Of a stretch of DNA of 55,477 nucleotides, positions 43,732-51,810 are shown one piece after another (the stretch's first letter is position 1; every line of letters starts with the position of its first letter). Origin of the DNA: Flavobacterium sp. (GTDB lineage Bacteria > Bacteroidota > Bacteroidia > Flavobacteriales > Flavobacteriaceae). The DNA is taken from NCBI RefSeq assembly GCF_027490375.1, contig NZ_JAIXYH010000007.1:1-55477 (forward strand), in the 5' to 3' direction. The notes under the pieces are model-generated. The model ran no database searches, had not been told where the DNA came from, and saw only the letters and a program-made list of their open reading frames with translations. The position numbers were made by a program, and so were the translations under genes.

Positions 43732-46184
43732 CAAACGAAGAACTATTTGCGCGAGCCGATTCGTGGTTTCAAAGTCAGCAGTGGCAGGTGTTTCCGTTTC
43801 AGAAAGAAACTTGGGAACACTACCTCGCAGGCAAAAACGGTTTGCTGAATGCACCCACCGGCAGCGGGAAAACGTATGCTTTGTGGATACCGATTGTCCT
43901 TGAACAAATTCGGGAGCGATCTCGTTCCGCGAAAGCGAAAACCGGAATTAAAGCTATTTGGATTACACCTTTACGCGCCCTTTCGGTAGAGATAAAACAG
44001 GCTGCCGAACGCGTTATCGAAGGATTTCAGCTCGACTTAACCGTTGGCATTCGAACCGGCGACACCGCAGAAGCCGAACGTAGAAAACAGCAAAAACAGC
44101 TTCCCGATTTGCTCATCACAACGCCAGAAAGCTTGCAACTGATGCTCGCTTCAAAAGATTACGCACAACGTTTGTCGCAATGTCAAGCCATTGTAATCGA
44201 CGAGTGGCACGAACTTCTGGGTACGAAACGCGGCGTACAAATGGAACTTGCGCTGTCGCGGATGAAAACCATTGCACCTAATTTGCGTATTTGGGGCATT
44301 TCGGCAACCATCGGAAATCTCGAACAAGCACGTGAAGTTTTATTAGGTTTAGATTCGAAAACAAACGAAAAGGCTGTACTCGTGCAAGCCAATATTCAAA
44401 AGCAAATTGAAGTACACGCGATACTTCCCGAAACCATGGATGCCTATCCGTGGCGCGGGCACATGGGTTTACACCTGCTCGACGAAGTAGCTGCCATCGT
44501 AAAGCGAAGCAAAACCACACTAATTTTTACCAATGTTCGATCGGCTTGCGAAATTTGGTTTCAGCAATTACTCGATAAGTATCCGGAATTTGCCGGTGAA
44601 ATTGCCATGCACCACGGCAGTATCGCAAAAGAAACCCGACTTTGGGTCGAACAGGCTATTCGCGACGAGCAACTCAAAGTAGTAGTGTGTACGTCGAGTT
44701 TAGATTTAGGTGTCGACTTTGCGCCAGTTGAAACCATTATTCAAATCGGCGGTCCGAAAGGCGTTGCGCGATTCATGCAACGTGCCGGACGCAGCGGTCA
44801 CCAACCGGGAAAGAAATCGGTGATTTACTTCTTGGCAACGCATGCCATGGAACTCATCGAAGCGTCGGCACTTCAAAAAGCTGTAAAACACACCTTGGTC
44901 GAAGATCGCATTCCCTATCTAAACAGCTTCGACGTTCTAGTACAATACCTTACAACACTAGCCGTTTCCGATGGTTTTTACCCGAACGAAATTCGACAAG
45001 AAGTTCAAAATACATTCTGTTTTCAAGCGATGACCGACGAGGAATGGCGCTGGATTTTAAATTTCATAACCAAAGGCGGACAAAGCTTGCAAGCATACGA
45101 CGAATTCAAAAAAGTAGAAATCGAAGCCGACGGTAAATTCAAAGTCAACAGCCGCAAAATTGCCATGCACCATCGCATGCAAATTGGCACGATCGTTGGC
45201 GACGTATCGCTGCAAGTCAAATTTCTTGGCGGCGGTTATATCGGTTCCATTGAGGAATACTTCATTTCACGATTAAAACCCGGTGATATTTTTCAGTTTG
45301 GCGGACGCCGATTAGAACTCTATCAAATTAAAAACATGCAGGTTTTGGTGCGCAACGCAACCGGAAGCGGAAAAGCAAAACTGGCCAGCTGGCTCGGTGG
45401 TCGCTTGTCGTTTTCCGCACAAATGTCGCAACTCCTGCGCGAAGAACTCTATCGTGCAAATACTTCAGATTTATCCGTCGAACTCGCGGCAATGGAACCC
45501 GTTTTTACCCGTCAAAGACGCGAATCAATCGTGCCGTCGAGCAACGAATTTCTTATCGAAACATTCAAAACACGCGAAGGGTATCACAGCTTATTTTATC
45601 CGTTTGAAGGTCGGTTTGTGCACGAAGCGCTGGCAAGCTTACTCGCTTACCGAATTAGTTTACTTACGCCTATTAGCTTTTCGCTGGCTTACAACGATTA
45701 TGGTTTCGAGTTGCTTTCCGATCAACCCATCGATTTAGAATCGGTAATCGACAACAACTTGTTTTCAGCTTCATACGTGCATCAAGACTTGCAAAGCAGT
45801 TTAAATGCCACCGAGATGGCCAAACGAAAATTTAGAGATATAGCCGTAATAAGCGGATTGGTTTTTACGGGTTATCCCGGTAAATTAATTAAAACCAAAC
45901 ATTTACAAGGAAGTTCGCAGCTGTTCTTCGAAGTATTTCGCGATTACGAACCCGATAATTTATTGCTGCAACAAGCCATTAGCGAAACCTTCGAGCATCA
46001 GTTAGAAGAAGGACGTGTGATTCTTGCCTTGGAACGTATTAACCAACAAAATATCGTCATCAAAGAATGTTCGAAACCCACGCCGTTTTCGTTTCCAATT
46101 ATCACCGACCGACTTCGAGAGAAACTCAGCAGCGAAACGCTTGCCGACCGAATCGCGAAAATGACCGCCAGTTTTATGAAGTAA
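43728..46184 (+). CDS. Ligase-associated DNA damage response helicase (Lhr family)
   Basis: This 818-residue SF2 DExH helicase translocates 3' to 5' on DNA. Walker A is NAPTGSGKTYALWIP (about 37-50), motif Ia ITPLRALSVEIK, motif II DEWHELLG, motif III SATIGN, and motif VI FMQRAGRSGHQPG. After the two RecA domains comes an Lhr-type winged-helix/beta-barrel region to about residue 620, then an all-helical C-terminus. It matches the Lhr-C / TIGR04121 type that accompanies a ligase and nucleases in a repair operon. Overlaps the ligase gene by 4 bp; PdeM follows about 50 bp later. Confidence 0.95.
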   Translation: MTNEELFARADSWFQSQQWQVFPFQKETWEHYLAGKNGLLNAPTGSGKTYALWIPIVLEQIRERSRSAKAKTGIKAIWITPLRALSVEIKQAAERVIEGFQLDLTVGIRTGDTAEAERRKQQKQLPDLLITTPESLQLMLASKDYAQRLSQCQAIVIDEWHELLGTKRGVQMELALSRMKTIAPNLRIWGISATIGNLEQAREVLLGLDSKTNEKAVLVQANIQKQIEVHAILPETMDAYPWRGHMGLHLLDEVAAIVKRSKTTLIFTNVRSACEIWFQQLLDKYPEFAGEIAMHHGSIAKETRLWVEQAIRDEQLKVVVCTSSLDLGVDFAPVETIIQIGGPKGVARFMQRAGRSGHQPGKKSVIYFLATHAMELIEASALQKAVKHTLVEDRIPYLNSFDVLVQYLTTLAVSDGFYPNEIRQEVQNTFCFQAMTDEEWRWILNFITKGGQSLQAYDEFKKVEIEADGKFKVNSRKIAMHHRMQIGTIVGDVSLQVKFLGGGYIGSIEEYFISRLKPGDIFQFGGRRLELYQIKNMQVLVRNATGSGKAKLASWLGGRLSFSAQMSQLLREELYRANTSDLSVELAAMEPVFTRQRRESIVPSSNEFLIETFKTREGYHSLFYPFEGRFVHEALASLLAYRISLLTPISFSLAYNDYGFELLSDQPIDLESVIDNNLFSASYVHQDLQSSLNATEMAKRKFRDIAVISGLVFTGYPGKLIKTKHLQGSSQLFFEVFRDYEPDNLLLQQAISETFEHQLEEGRVILALERINQQNIVIKECSKPTPFSFPIITDRLREKLSSETLADRIAKMTASFMK

Positions 46185-46233
46185 TTGTCGGCTCGTTTCC
46201 TATACTTGAATTACCTTGCATCGGAATTTATCT

Positions 46234-46893
46234 GTGACAACGCTACTCAAATACAATCAGCTCGAATTCGTTTTGCATTACTCCGGAGCCGCTTTCTGGA
46301 AAAATGGAAACTGCTTATTAATTGCCGATGTGCACCTCGGTAAAGTGGCGCATTTTCGCAAAAACGGATTAGCCGTTCCGGCAGCGGCAGGTTTGGTAAA
46401 CTTCGAGTTGTTAGAAGAAGTGCTCTCATTTTTCAATCCGAAATCAGTAATTTATCTCGGCGATTTATTTCACTCCAAAACCAACAACGATTGGCGAGCG
46501 TTTTCGGCGTTTATCGAAAGAAATGCAGAACAAAAGCACGTATTGGTCGCCGGAAATCACGATATTATTTCAGAATCACATTACAAAAAGTTGGGTATTG
46601 AAGTAGTTTCCGAAATCGAAACCAACGAATTGTTACTCACGCATCATCCTACCGAAACCGATTCGAAGCTAAACATCTGCGGACACATACATCCCGGCGT
46701 TTTGTTGCGTGGTGCTGGCCGACAATCCTTGCGATTGCCTTGTTTTTTTCAATCTCAAAACCAACTAATTTTACCTGCCTTTGGCGTTTTTACCGGAAAG
46801 TACATACTCGAACCAACCGCAACGGATAAGGTGTTCGCTATTGCCCAACGCGAAGTTCTCGACGTAAGTGCATATTTTCAGAACCAAGTTTGA
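46234..46893 (+). CDS. pdeM: Ligase-associated DNA damage response endonuclease PdeM
   Basis: The 219-residue calcineurin-like phosphoesterase has the full metal-site set: DVHLGKVAHFRKNG, YLGDLFHS, GNHD, LTHHP and CGHIHPG. It completes the four-gene ligase-associated repair operon and would process damaged DNA ends or RNA. The frame has no ATG near the start. GTG at 46234 puts the protein in register with the family (TTLLKYNQLEFVLHYSGAAFW); a TTG at 46216 would add six residues. The gap to the helicase gene is 49 bp, wider than the upstream ATGA overlaps, but no separate promoter is obvious. Confidence 0.93.
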   Translation: MTTLLKYNQLEFVLHYSGAAFWKNGNCLLIADVHLGKVAHFRKNGLAVPAAAGLVNFELLEEVLSFFNPKSVIYLGDLFHSKTNNDWRAFSAFIERNAEQKHVLVAGNHDIISESHYKKLGIEVVSEIETNELLLTHHPTETDSKLNICGHIHPGVLLRGAGRQSLRLPCFFQSQNQLILPAFGVFTGKYILEPTATDKVFAIAQREVLDVSAYFQNQV

Positions 46894-46916
46894 AATACAA
46901 ATAAAGAGCGCTGAAA

Positions 46917-47303
46917 TTAATTCAAGGCGAAATCGGCGCTTAGTTTAAAGCTCGGCACAATTACCCGGAAATTGCGGGTCGTTGTAAAATTAATCATGTT
47001 GAAATAGCCGCGCATAGCTCCAAATGGCGAAGCCAATAAACAGCCTGAAGTATAGCTGTAACGCTCGCCGGGTTTTAAAACAGGTTTTTTACCGATCACA
47101 CCTTCGCCATCCACGGTTTCCATGTTTTGAAGCGCATCGAAAATGTCCCAGTGTCTCGACATCAATTGTACGCTGTCTTTACTGTGATTTTCTATCGAAA
47201 TTTCATAACAAAATGCGTAGTGCAACCTACCGTTTTTGTAGTAAGTTCCTTCAAAAGAAGTTCTAACCGAAATTTTTATCCCTTGTGTTATTTGAGTAAC
47301 CAT
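46917..47303 (-). CDS. apaG: ApaG family protein
   Basis: The 128-residue protein is a single fibronectin-III-like ApaG domain (YYKNGRLHYAFCYEISIENHS, VQLMSRHWDIFDA, GEGVIGKKPVLKPGERYSYTSGCLL, GAMRGYFNMI). The family is linked to cobalt/magnesium efflux and protein interactions; its biochemical role is still unclear. I start it at the ATG at 47303 (MVTQITQGIKISV), which fits the family length; an in-frame ATG three codons upstream is less likely. It converges with pdeM and lies 65 bp after the DUF5103 gene on the same strand, a common Flavobacteriaceae arrangement as I recall. Confidence 0.93.
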   Translation of the reverse strand: MVTQITQGIKISVRTSFEGTYYKNGRLHYAFCYEISIENHSKDSVQLMSRHWDIFDALQNMETVDGEGVIGKKPVLKPGERYSYTSGCLLASPFGAMRGYFNMINFTTTRNFRVIVPSFKLSADFALN

Positions 47304-47368
47304 AGCGCTCAACCAGTTTCACACTTCAAAGTTAGCAAATTTTCGAACGAAGCAAGTTTAAATCTTTG

Positions 47369-48616
47369 TTAGTTGCTGATATCAATCGAACTAGCACTGC
47401 CTTTTCCAATAATACGATCGTATCGCTGACCGTTTTCTCGGTAATACACCAAAGCAAAATAGTTGTTTTCCGTTTGATAAAAGTTGCCGTCGGGCGCATT
47501 TTCGTAATCAATTTTCCCGTTTTCTGAGGCAATAACATATTGGTAGTTCGTAAATCCTTGTTTTAAAATCAACGCTTTTTCAAAATAGCCACCTTCGGTA
47601 TTGTAATCCATTTTAAATTCGGGTGCTAACGACCAGTTGTTAAACATTCCGTTAATATACACGCCGTCGTTGCCCATGTAGGTTGGCGCAACCAATCTAA
47701 AATACACCCAAGCGTAGTCGGCTTCTACAGCGTTGTTTTGCGAGTTTAAGTTTTGTACTTGATAAATACCGTTTACATCGGGTGCGTAGGTGTAAGGCTG
47801 GTTGGCGCGTGCGTTGTCTGGATATAAATACGCAATGTAAGTTTCTTTACTTTCAATCTTTGCAATAAAATTGTTCGCTGCCCGAATGTCCTTGTTTTCA
47901 AAGAATCGGTATTCGTTGCCGCCCCAAAATTGCGTTTCCTTGTCGTACCGGTAAATCAAATCGTTGCCAATGGTATATTGTGGTTTAATATTGGTAATTC
48001 CTGTTTTAAAATCGCCGTTTTTCAGCAACCAAACTTTTACGTTTTGTAAGGGCGCTTGAAACAAAATATCTTGCGATTTAATCGAAAATTCTACGTTTTG
48101 TTTGTATTCAATATCTTTTAATGTACGCGGACGTTTAATAACCATCGGAACCGAAACACGATCTTCATAGATCACAAACTTGCGCGAAAAAACCACTTCG
48201 CGATCCGAGTTCAAAATCTGAATAATGTAGTTGCCACTTACGCGAAAACTCATGAAACGGTTCGGAAAAGGCATGCGGTAATGGCAATACAATTGCACGG
48301 TGTTAAACGAAGTCAAATAATCCTGAATGCGCTGCCCATCCACGCCGTTTAAGTATTCGGCTTTTGCCAATTCCGATTTTTTCCAATCGTAATCGCAATG
48401 CACAATTTCAAAATAATAATCGGCTTCGTCGCCATGCAAATCATCAAACTCAAAATGAAAATTGTCGTTTAGTTGAAACATTGGCAACACCATTTTTCCG
48501 TCCTGAAAAAATGCAGCCGTTTTTATGTGAAAAGGCGGTTCAACTTCTTTTTGAAGCTGCGAAAAACCTGAATATACATTTAAAAGAAACCACAATCCGA
48601 GAAAAATTGCACGCAT
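47369..48616 (-). CDS. DUF5103 protein, secreted or periplasmic
   Basis: The 415-residue precursor has a signal peptide (about 1-19, ending YSGFSQ). The mature part is all-beta: an N-terminal segment PPFHIKTAAFF...NDNFHFEFDDL, a central sandwich (YEDRVSVPMVIKRP), and a C-terminal early-set/CBM48-like module with YINGMFNNWS, which is known from sugar-binding proteins. It matches the DUF5103 family of Bacteroidota, with no known function. Glycan binding at the cell envelope is a guess from the C-terminal module. It precedes apaG on the minus strand and is probably co-transcribed with it. Confidence 0.82.
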   Translation of the reverse strand: MRAIFLGLWFLLNVYSGFSQLQKEVEPPFHIKTAAFFQDGKMVLPMFQLNDNFHFEFDDLHGDEADYYFEIVHCDYDWKKSELAKAEYLNGVDGQRIQDYLTSFNTVQLYCHYRMPFPNRFMSFRVSGNYIIQILNSDREVVFSRKFVIYEDRVSVPMVIKRPRTLKDIEYKQNVEFSIKSQDILFQAPLQNVKVWLLKNGDFKTGITNIKPQYTIGNDLIYRYDKETQFWGGNEYRFFENKDIRAANNFIAKIESKETYIAYLYPDNARANQPYTYAPDVNGIYQVQNLNSQNNAVEADYAWVYFRLVAPTYMGNDGVYINGMFNNWSLAPEFKMDYNTEGGYFEKALILKQGFTNYQYVIASENGKIDYENAPDGNFYQTENNYFALVYYRENGQRYDRIIGKGSASSIDISN

Positions 48617-48931
48617 GGTAGAAAGTTAAGTGAGGTAAAGATAACGATTGTACACGAATTTTTAGTTGTTTTTTGGGCGCGCCGGCACAGTAAAACCCGA
48701 AATTTCGCTGTAATTCGAATGGTAGTACAGGGTTTTTCTGCGCCGTCAGGCTTTCGCTTATACGCCTCGCCACAAAAACCGCTTGTGCGCGCTTTTTGTG
48801 GCTGCGGGGTAATCCGCTCTATCCTTCGCGCGGCCAACTAAACCCAAGATTTGTGCCAAAGAAAAACCATTTCCAAAAGTTACGAAATCGAATTCGCTGC
48901 AATTTGCTTTCAAATATCAAAATCAGCTGCT
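48617..48931. repeat. Gene-free region with a dispersed intergenic element (about 48670-48840)
   Basis: No gene is supported. From TTTTTTGGGCGCGCC the element continues CAGGCTTTCGCTTATACGCCTCGCC, then an inverted repeat around CACAAAAACCGC / GCTTTTTGTG, and ends GGTAATCCGCTCTATCC and CGCGCGGCC. It shares the opening TTTTTTGGGCG and the GGCTTTC/GGC-rich blocks with the copies at 10.7 and 12.1 kb. Bases 48841-48931 show nothing further. Confidence 0.5.
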
Positions 48932-48939
48932 TACATTTG
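48932..48939 (+). promoter_or_regulatory. -7 box TACATTTG before gpsA
   Basis: It matches TAnnTTTG, 26 bp before the gpsA ATG at 48966. Confidence 0.5.
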
Positions 48940-48965
48940 CCACGCTAAACACAAAAGCGTAGTAA

Positions 48966-49952
48966 ATGACTAAATTTGCAGTTATCGGCGGCGGAAGCTG
49001 GGCCACAGCCATTGCCAAAATGCTTTGCGTAAACGAATCGCGCATAATTTGGTATATGCGAAACGAAGCAGCCATCGAACACCTGCAAACGCAGCATCAC
49101 AACCCAAACTACCTAAGTTCGGTAACGTTTCAAATCGAAAAACTCGATCTTACAACCGATATCAATTACGCCATCGCAAATGCCGAAATCATCATTTTTG
49201 CTATTCCGTCGGCGTTTCTTAATAACGAACTTGCGAAACTCGAAGTTTCCCTTCAAGATAAAGTCATTTTCTCTGCGATCAAAGGTATCGTGCCCGAAAC
49301 CAGTTTAATTGTTGGCGAGCATTTTCACGAAGTTTATCAAATTCCATACGAAAATATTGGCGTAATCACTGGGCCGTGTCACGCCGAAGAAGTAGCGCTC
49401 GAGCGTTTATCGTACCTAACTATTGCCTGCGCCGACGCAAAAAAAGCAAAGGTCGTAGCACAGGCGCTTTCCGGAAATTACATCAAAGCAAAAATCAGTG
49501 ACGATATTATCGGTACCGAATATGCCGCCATGCTCAAAAACATTTACGCCATTGCCGCAGGTATTGCGCACGGTTTGGGTTACGGCGACAATTTCCAGTC
49601 GGTTTTAATGAGTAACGCCATTCGCGAAATGAAGAAATTTATTCGCAAAGTGCACAAAATGAAACGAAACATCAACAACAGCGCGTATCTCGGCGATTTG
49701 TTGGTAACCGGTTATTCGGTTTTTTCGCGAAACCGCATGTTCGGAAACATGATTGGTAAAGGCTATACCGTAAAAAGCGCCATGATGGAAATGAGTATGG
49801 TTGCCGAAGGCTACTACGCGGTAAAAAGTGCGTACAAGCTCAACGAAGAATACGGCGCCAAAACTCCTATAATCGACGCGGTTTACAGCATTTTATATGA
49901 AGGTAAAGAAGCGCGAAAAGTCTTTAAAAAACTTACCGAAAAACTCGATTAA
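48966..49952 (+). CDS. gpsA: NAD(P)-dependent glycerol-3-phosphate dehydrogenase
   Basis: The enzyme reduces dihydroxyacetone phosphate to sn-glycerol 3-phosphate for phospholipid synthesis. The 328 residues have the N-terminal Rossmann motif VIGGGSWATAIAKML (6-20), FAIPSAFLNNEL, the substrate segment GPCHAEEVA, the catalytic-helix region EYAAMLKNIYAIAAGIAHGLGYGDN and the C-terminal helical domain. All key parts are present at the usual length. It is flanked by a repeat-bearing gap and converges with rpe (8 bp between stops), so it is probably transcribed alone. Confidence 0.96.
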   Translation: MTKFAVIGGGSWATAIAKMLCVNESRIIWYMRNEAAIEHLQTQHHNPNYLSSVTFQIEKLDLTTDINYAIANAEIIIFAIPSAFLNNELAKLEVSLQDKVIFSAIKGIVPETSLIVGEHFHEVYQIPYENIGVITGPCHAEEVALERLSYLTIACADAKKAKVVAQALSGNYIKAKISDDIIGTEYAAMLKNIYAIAAGIAHGLGYGDNFQSVLMSNAIREMKKFIRKVHKMKRNINNSAYLGDLLVTGYSVFSRNRMFGNMIGKGYTVKSAMMEMSMVAEGYYAVKSAYKLNEEYGAKTPIIDAVYSILYEGKEARKVFKKLTEKLD

Positions 49953-49960
49953 TACAATCG

Positions 49961-50611
49961 TTAGTGTGCCGTTTTTAAGTCGGCAATCACTTGTAACGGG
50001 TTTTCGGCTTTAAATACAAAATTACCTGCTACTAAAACATCGGCGCCTGCCTGTACTAAGGCCGTTGCGTTTCCGCTGTTTACACCACCGTCTATTTCAA
50101 TTTGGGTTTTTGCTCCCGTTTCAACGATCAGTTTTTTAAGGGCACGTACTTTTTCGTAGGTGTGTTCAATAAATTGTTGTCCGCCAAAACCCGGATTTAC
50201 GCTCATTAAACACACCAAATCAATTTCGCGAATGATGTCGGAAAGCAAATGTACCGGTGTGTGCGGATTTAAAGCAACTCCTGCGCGCATGCCGTTACTT
50301 TTTATGTGTTGCAAGCTGCGATGTAAGTGCGTGCACGCTTCGTAATGCACCGTTAATGTATTGGCACCCAATTTGGCAAAAGTTTCGGTATATCGATCGG
50401 GATCGACGATCATTAAATGCACGTCGAGCGGTTTTTTTGCGTGCTTTTGAATGGCTTCGAGCACGGGCATACCAAACGAAATGTTGGGTACAAAAACCCC
50501 GTCCATGATATCGATGTGAAACCAATCGGCTTGACTTTCGTTGATGCGATCGACGTCGCGTTGCAGATTAGCAAAATCGGCTGCAAGTACAGAAGGTGCG
50601 ATAATAGGCAT
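49961..50611 (-). CDS. rpe: Ribulose-phosphate 3-epimerase
   Basis: It interconverts ribulose-5-phosphate and xylulose-5-phosphate in the pentose phosphate pathway. The 216-residue TIM barrel has the metal-binding histidines and aspartates in HIDIMDGVFVPNISFG and DVHLMIVDP, SVNPGFGGQQF as the phosphate loop, and IEIDGGV near the C-terminus. The ATG at 50611 starts the protein at PIIAPSVLAADF, as in the family; the frame is open 45 bases further upstream, but that would place the start before the -7 box. TACCTTTG is found 18 bp upstream. Confidence 0.96.
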   Translation of the reverse strand: MPIIAPSVLAADFANLQRDVDRINESQADWFHIDIMDGVFVPNISFGMPVLEAIQKHAKKPLDVHLMIVDPDRYTETFAKLGANTLTVHYEACTHLHRSLQHIKSNGMRAGVALNPHTPVHLLSDIIREIDLVCLMSVNPGFGGQQFIEHTYEKVRALKKLIVETGAKTQIEIDGGVNSGNATALVQAGADVLVAGNFVFKAENPLQVIADLKTAH

Positions 50612-50628
50612 AGTTGTGTTGTTTGCGG

Positions 50629-50636
50629 CAAAGGTA
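50629..50636 (-). promoter_or_regulatory. -7 box TACCTTTG (minus strand) of rpe
   Basis: CAAAGGTA on the plus strand, ending 18 bp before the chosen rpe start, which also rules out the longer upstream start. Confidence 0.5.
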
Positions 50637-50681
50637 GCGGAAAGTTTTAAAAACACGTATTGTGGGTTGGGTTAGGTACAA

Positions 50682-51001
50682 CAGGGATGGCACGGAAATC
50701 CTTTTACTGCGAGGGCGCGAGCAGTAAAAACCTGAGTTCGATTAAAAATCTTTGTCAGAACGCTGAAAATAATTAAAATGAAAAAACTGGTATCCTTATG
50801 AATGAACGACCCAGACGCTAAACAGATAAACGGTCGCCTACTTCGTTAGAATTTTTTGCGATACTATAGTATCTCAAAACAATTCTGCCTTGTGGTCAAC
50901 CATTTATCTGTTTTCTGACTGTAATTTTTAAATCGAACTCAGGTTAAAAGATTGCAGGAACAGCCAGGTGCTGCCGGCGGAACAGAGGCAGCAGTTGCCC
51001 A
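50682..51001. repeat. Intergenic hairpin element interrupted by a MITE
   Basis: The host element can be read by joining 50682-50729 to 50950-51001: GGGATGGCACGGAAATCC, then the hairpin TTTTACTGC / GCAGTAAAA, then GATTGCAGGAACAGCC and the stem CTGCC / GGCAG. It resembles a repeat I recall between genes of many Flavobacteriaceae. No coding sequence is seen in 50612-51016. Confidence 0.65.
50730..50944. mobile_element. Miniature inverted-repeat transposable element (215 bp)
   Basis: The ends are ACCTGAGTTCGATTAAAAA and the complement of ACCTGAGTTCGATTTAAAAA, an inverted repeat of about 20 bp that continues imperfectly (GTCAGAA) to about 34 bp. TAAAA flanks both sides (50725-50729 and 50945-50949) as a 5-bp target duplication. 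Inside are AACAGATAAACGGT (50820-50833) against ACCATTTATCTGTT (50899-50912), and a central palindrome GATACTATAGTATC (50860-50873), so the whole element can fold into one long hairpin. There is no open frame for a transposase, so it depends on one supplied elsewhere. I cannot assign its IS family with certainty. Confidence 0.88.
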
Positions 51002-51016
51002 AAGAAGAAAGAAAAA

Positions 51017-51700
51017 CTATTTCGCTTGCTTGATGAACTCCAGTATTTGCGTCAAATCCCGGTCTTTGTGCTGGTTGTAAATATCGTTGTGTAAGGCTTC
51101 GAGTTTGGCTAGAGATTTAAGTAGATTTTTAATTTCAAACGCGCTTAAATTTCCAGAAACAATTTCGGTAACCTCCTGCATTTTAGGTAATACACGAGTA
51201 ATTACCCCCTCGCCTTCAGGCGTGATTTTCAGGTAGATATTTTTTTTGTTTTTATCGGATTTATACTCGTGAATTAAACCTTTTTTAACTAAGCGTTTAA
51301 GGATTTCCGTTCCGCTAGTTTTTTCAACAATGTTTCTTTGAAATAAATCAGTTTTAGTTAATTCAGGAGTCATCAAAACTGAAATTACAAAGGCAAATTC
51401 ATCTGCGGTATGAATTTCCGATTCGGCCAAAGCCATTTTAATGTAGTTTCTGGCGTATTTAAACAAGTAAATAAAGAGTAGCAGTACGTCGCGCTTGTCT
51501 TCGTTTTCGTTTTCAAGTACTAGTAAGTCGATTTCTGTATCGGCGTCGGTAAGCGGTCGTACTTCAATTTTCTCCGTGTCGTATTTCGCATTTAAAAACG
51601 CTACGAACTTCTGCATGGAAGCTTGATCAGACTCCGATTCATGCGAATTAAAATCGTAGAAATCGTTTATGATGGTGTGCAGTAAATCCTTAGAATTCAT
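51017..51700 (-). CDS. MarR-family winged-helix regulator
   Basis: Starting at the ATG at 51700 gives 227 residues. The core at about 85-190 has the MarR winged helix (LTKTDLFQRNIVEKTSGTEILKRLVKKGLIHEYKSDKNKKNIYLKITPEGEGVI read in parts). Long helices at both ends should form the dimer interface. The N-terminal 80 residues extend beyond the usual MarR length of 140-150. It is divergent from the TonB-dependent receptor gene, with 110 bp between starts, so it is a good candidate for that gene's regulator, perhaps sensing the imported ligand. An upstream in-frame ATG (51718) is possible. Confidence 0.82.
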   Translation of the reverse strand: MNSKDLLHTIINDFYDFNSHESESDQASMQKFVAFLNAKYDTEKIEVRPLTDADTEIDLLVLENENEDKRDVLLLFIYLFKYARNYIKMALAESEIHTADEFAFVISVLMTPELTKTDLFQRNIVEKTSGTEILKRLVKKGLIHEYKSDKNKKNIYLKITPEGEGVITRVLPKMQEVTEIVSGNLSAFEIKNLLKSLAKLEALHNDIYNQHKDRDLTQILEFIKQAK

Positions 51701-51775
51701 ATCCTCAAAATTAAACACTGTGATTCAAGTAGCGCTAAAAAAAACTTAAAATATTAAAATAATACATTTTTGAAT

Positions 51776-51783
51776 TAAATTTG
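51776..51783 (+). promoter_or_regulatory. -7 box TAAATTTG before the TonB receptor
   Basis: It matches TAnnTTTG, 27 bp before the ATG at 51811. It supports that start over the in-frame TTG at 51781, which lies inside the box. Confidence 0.5.
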
Positions 51784-51810
51784 CGCAAAAATAATACAAA
51801 AACATACAAA

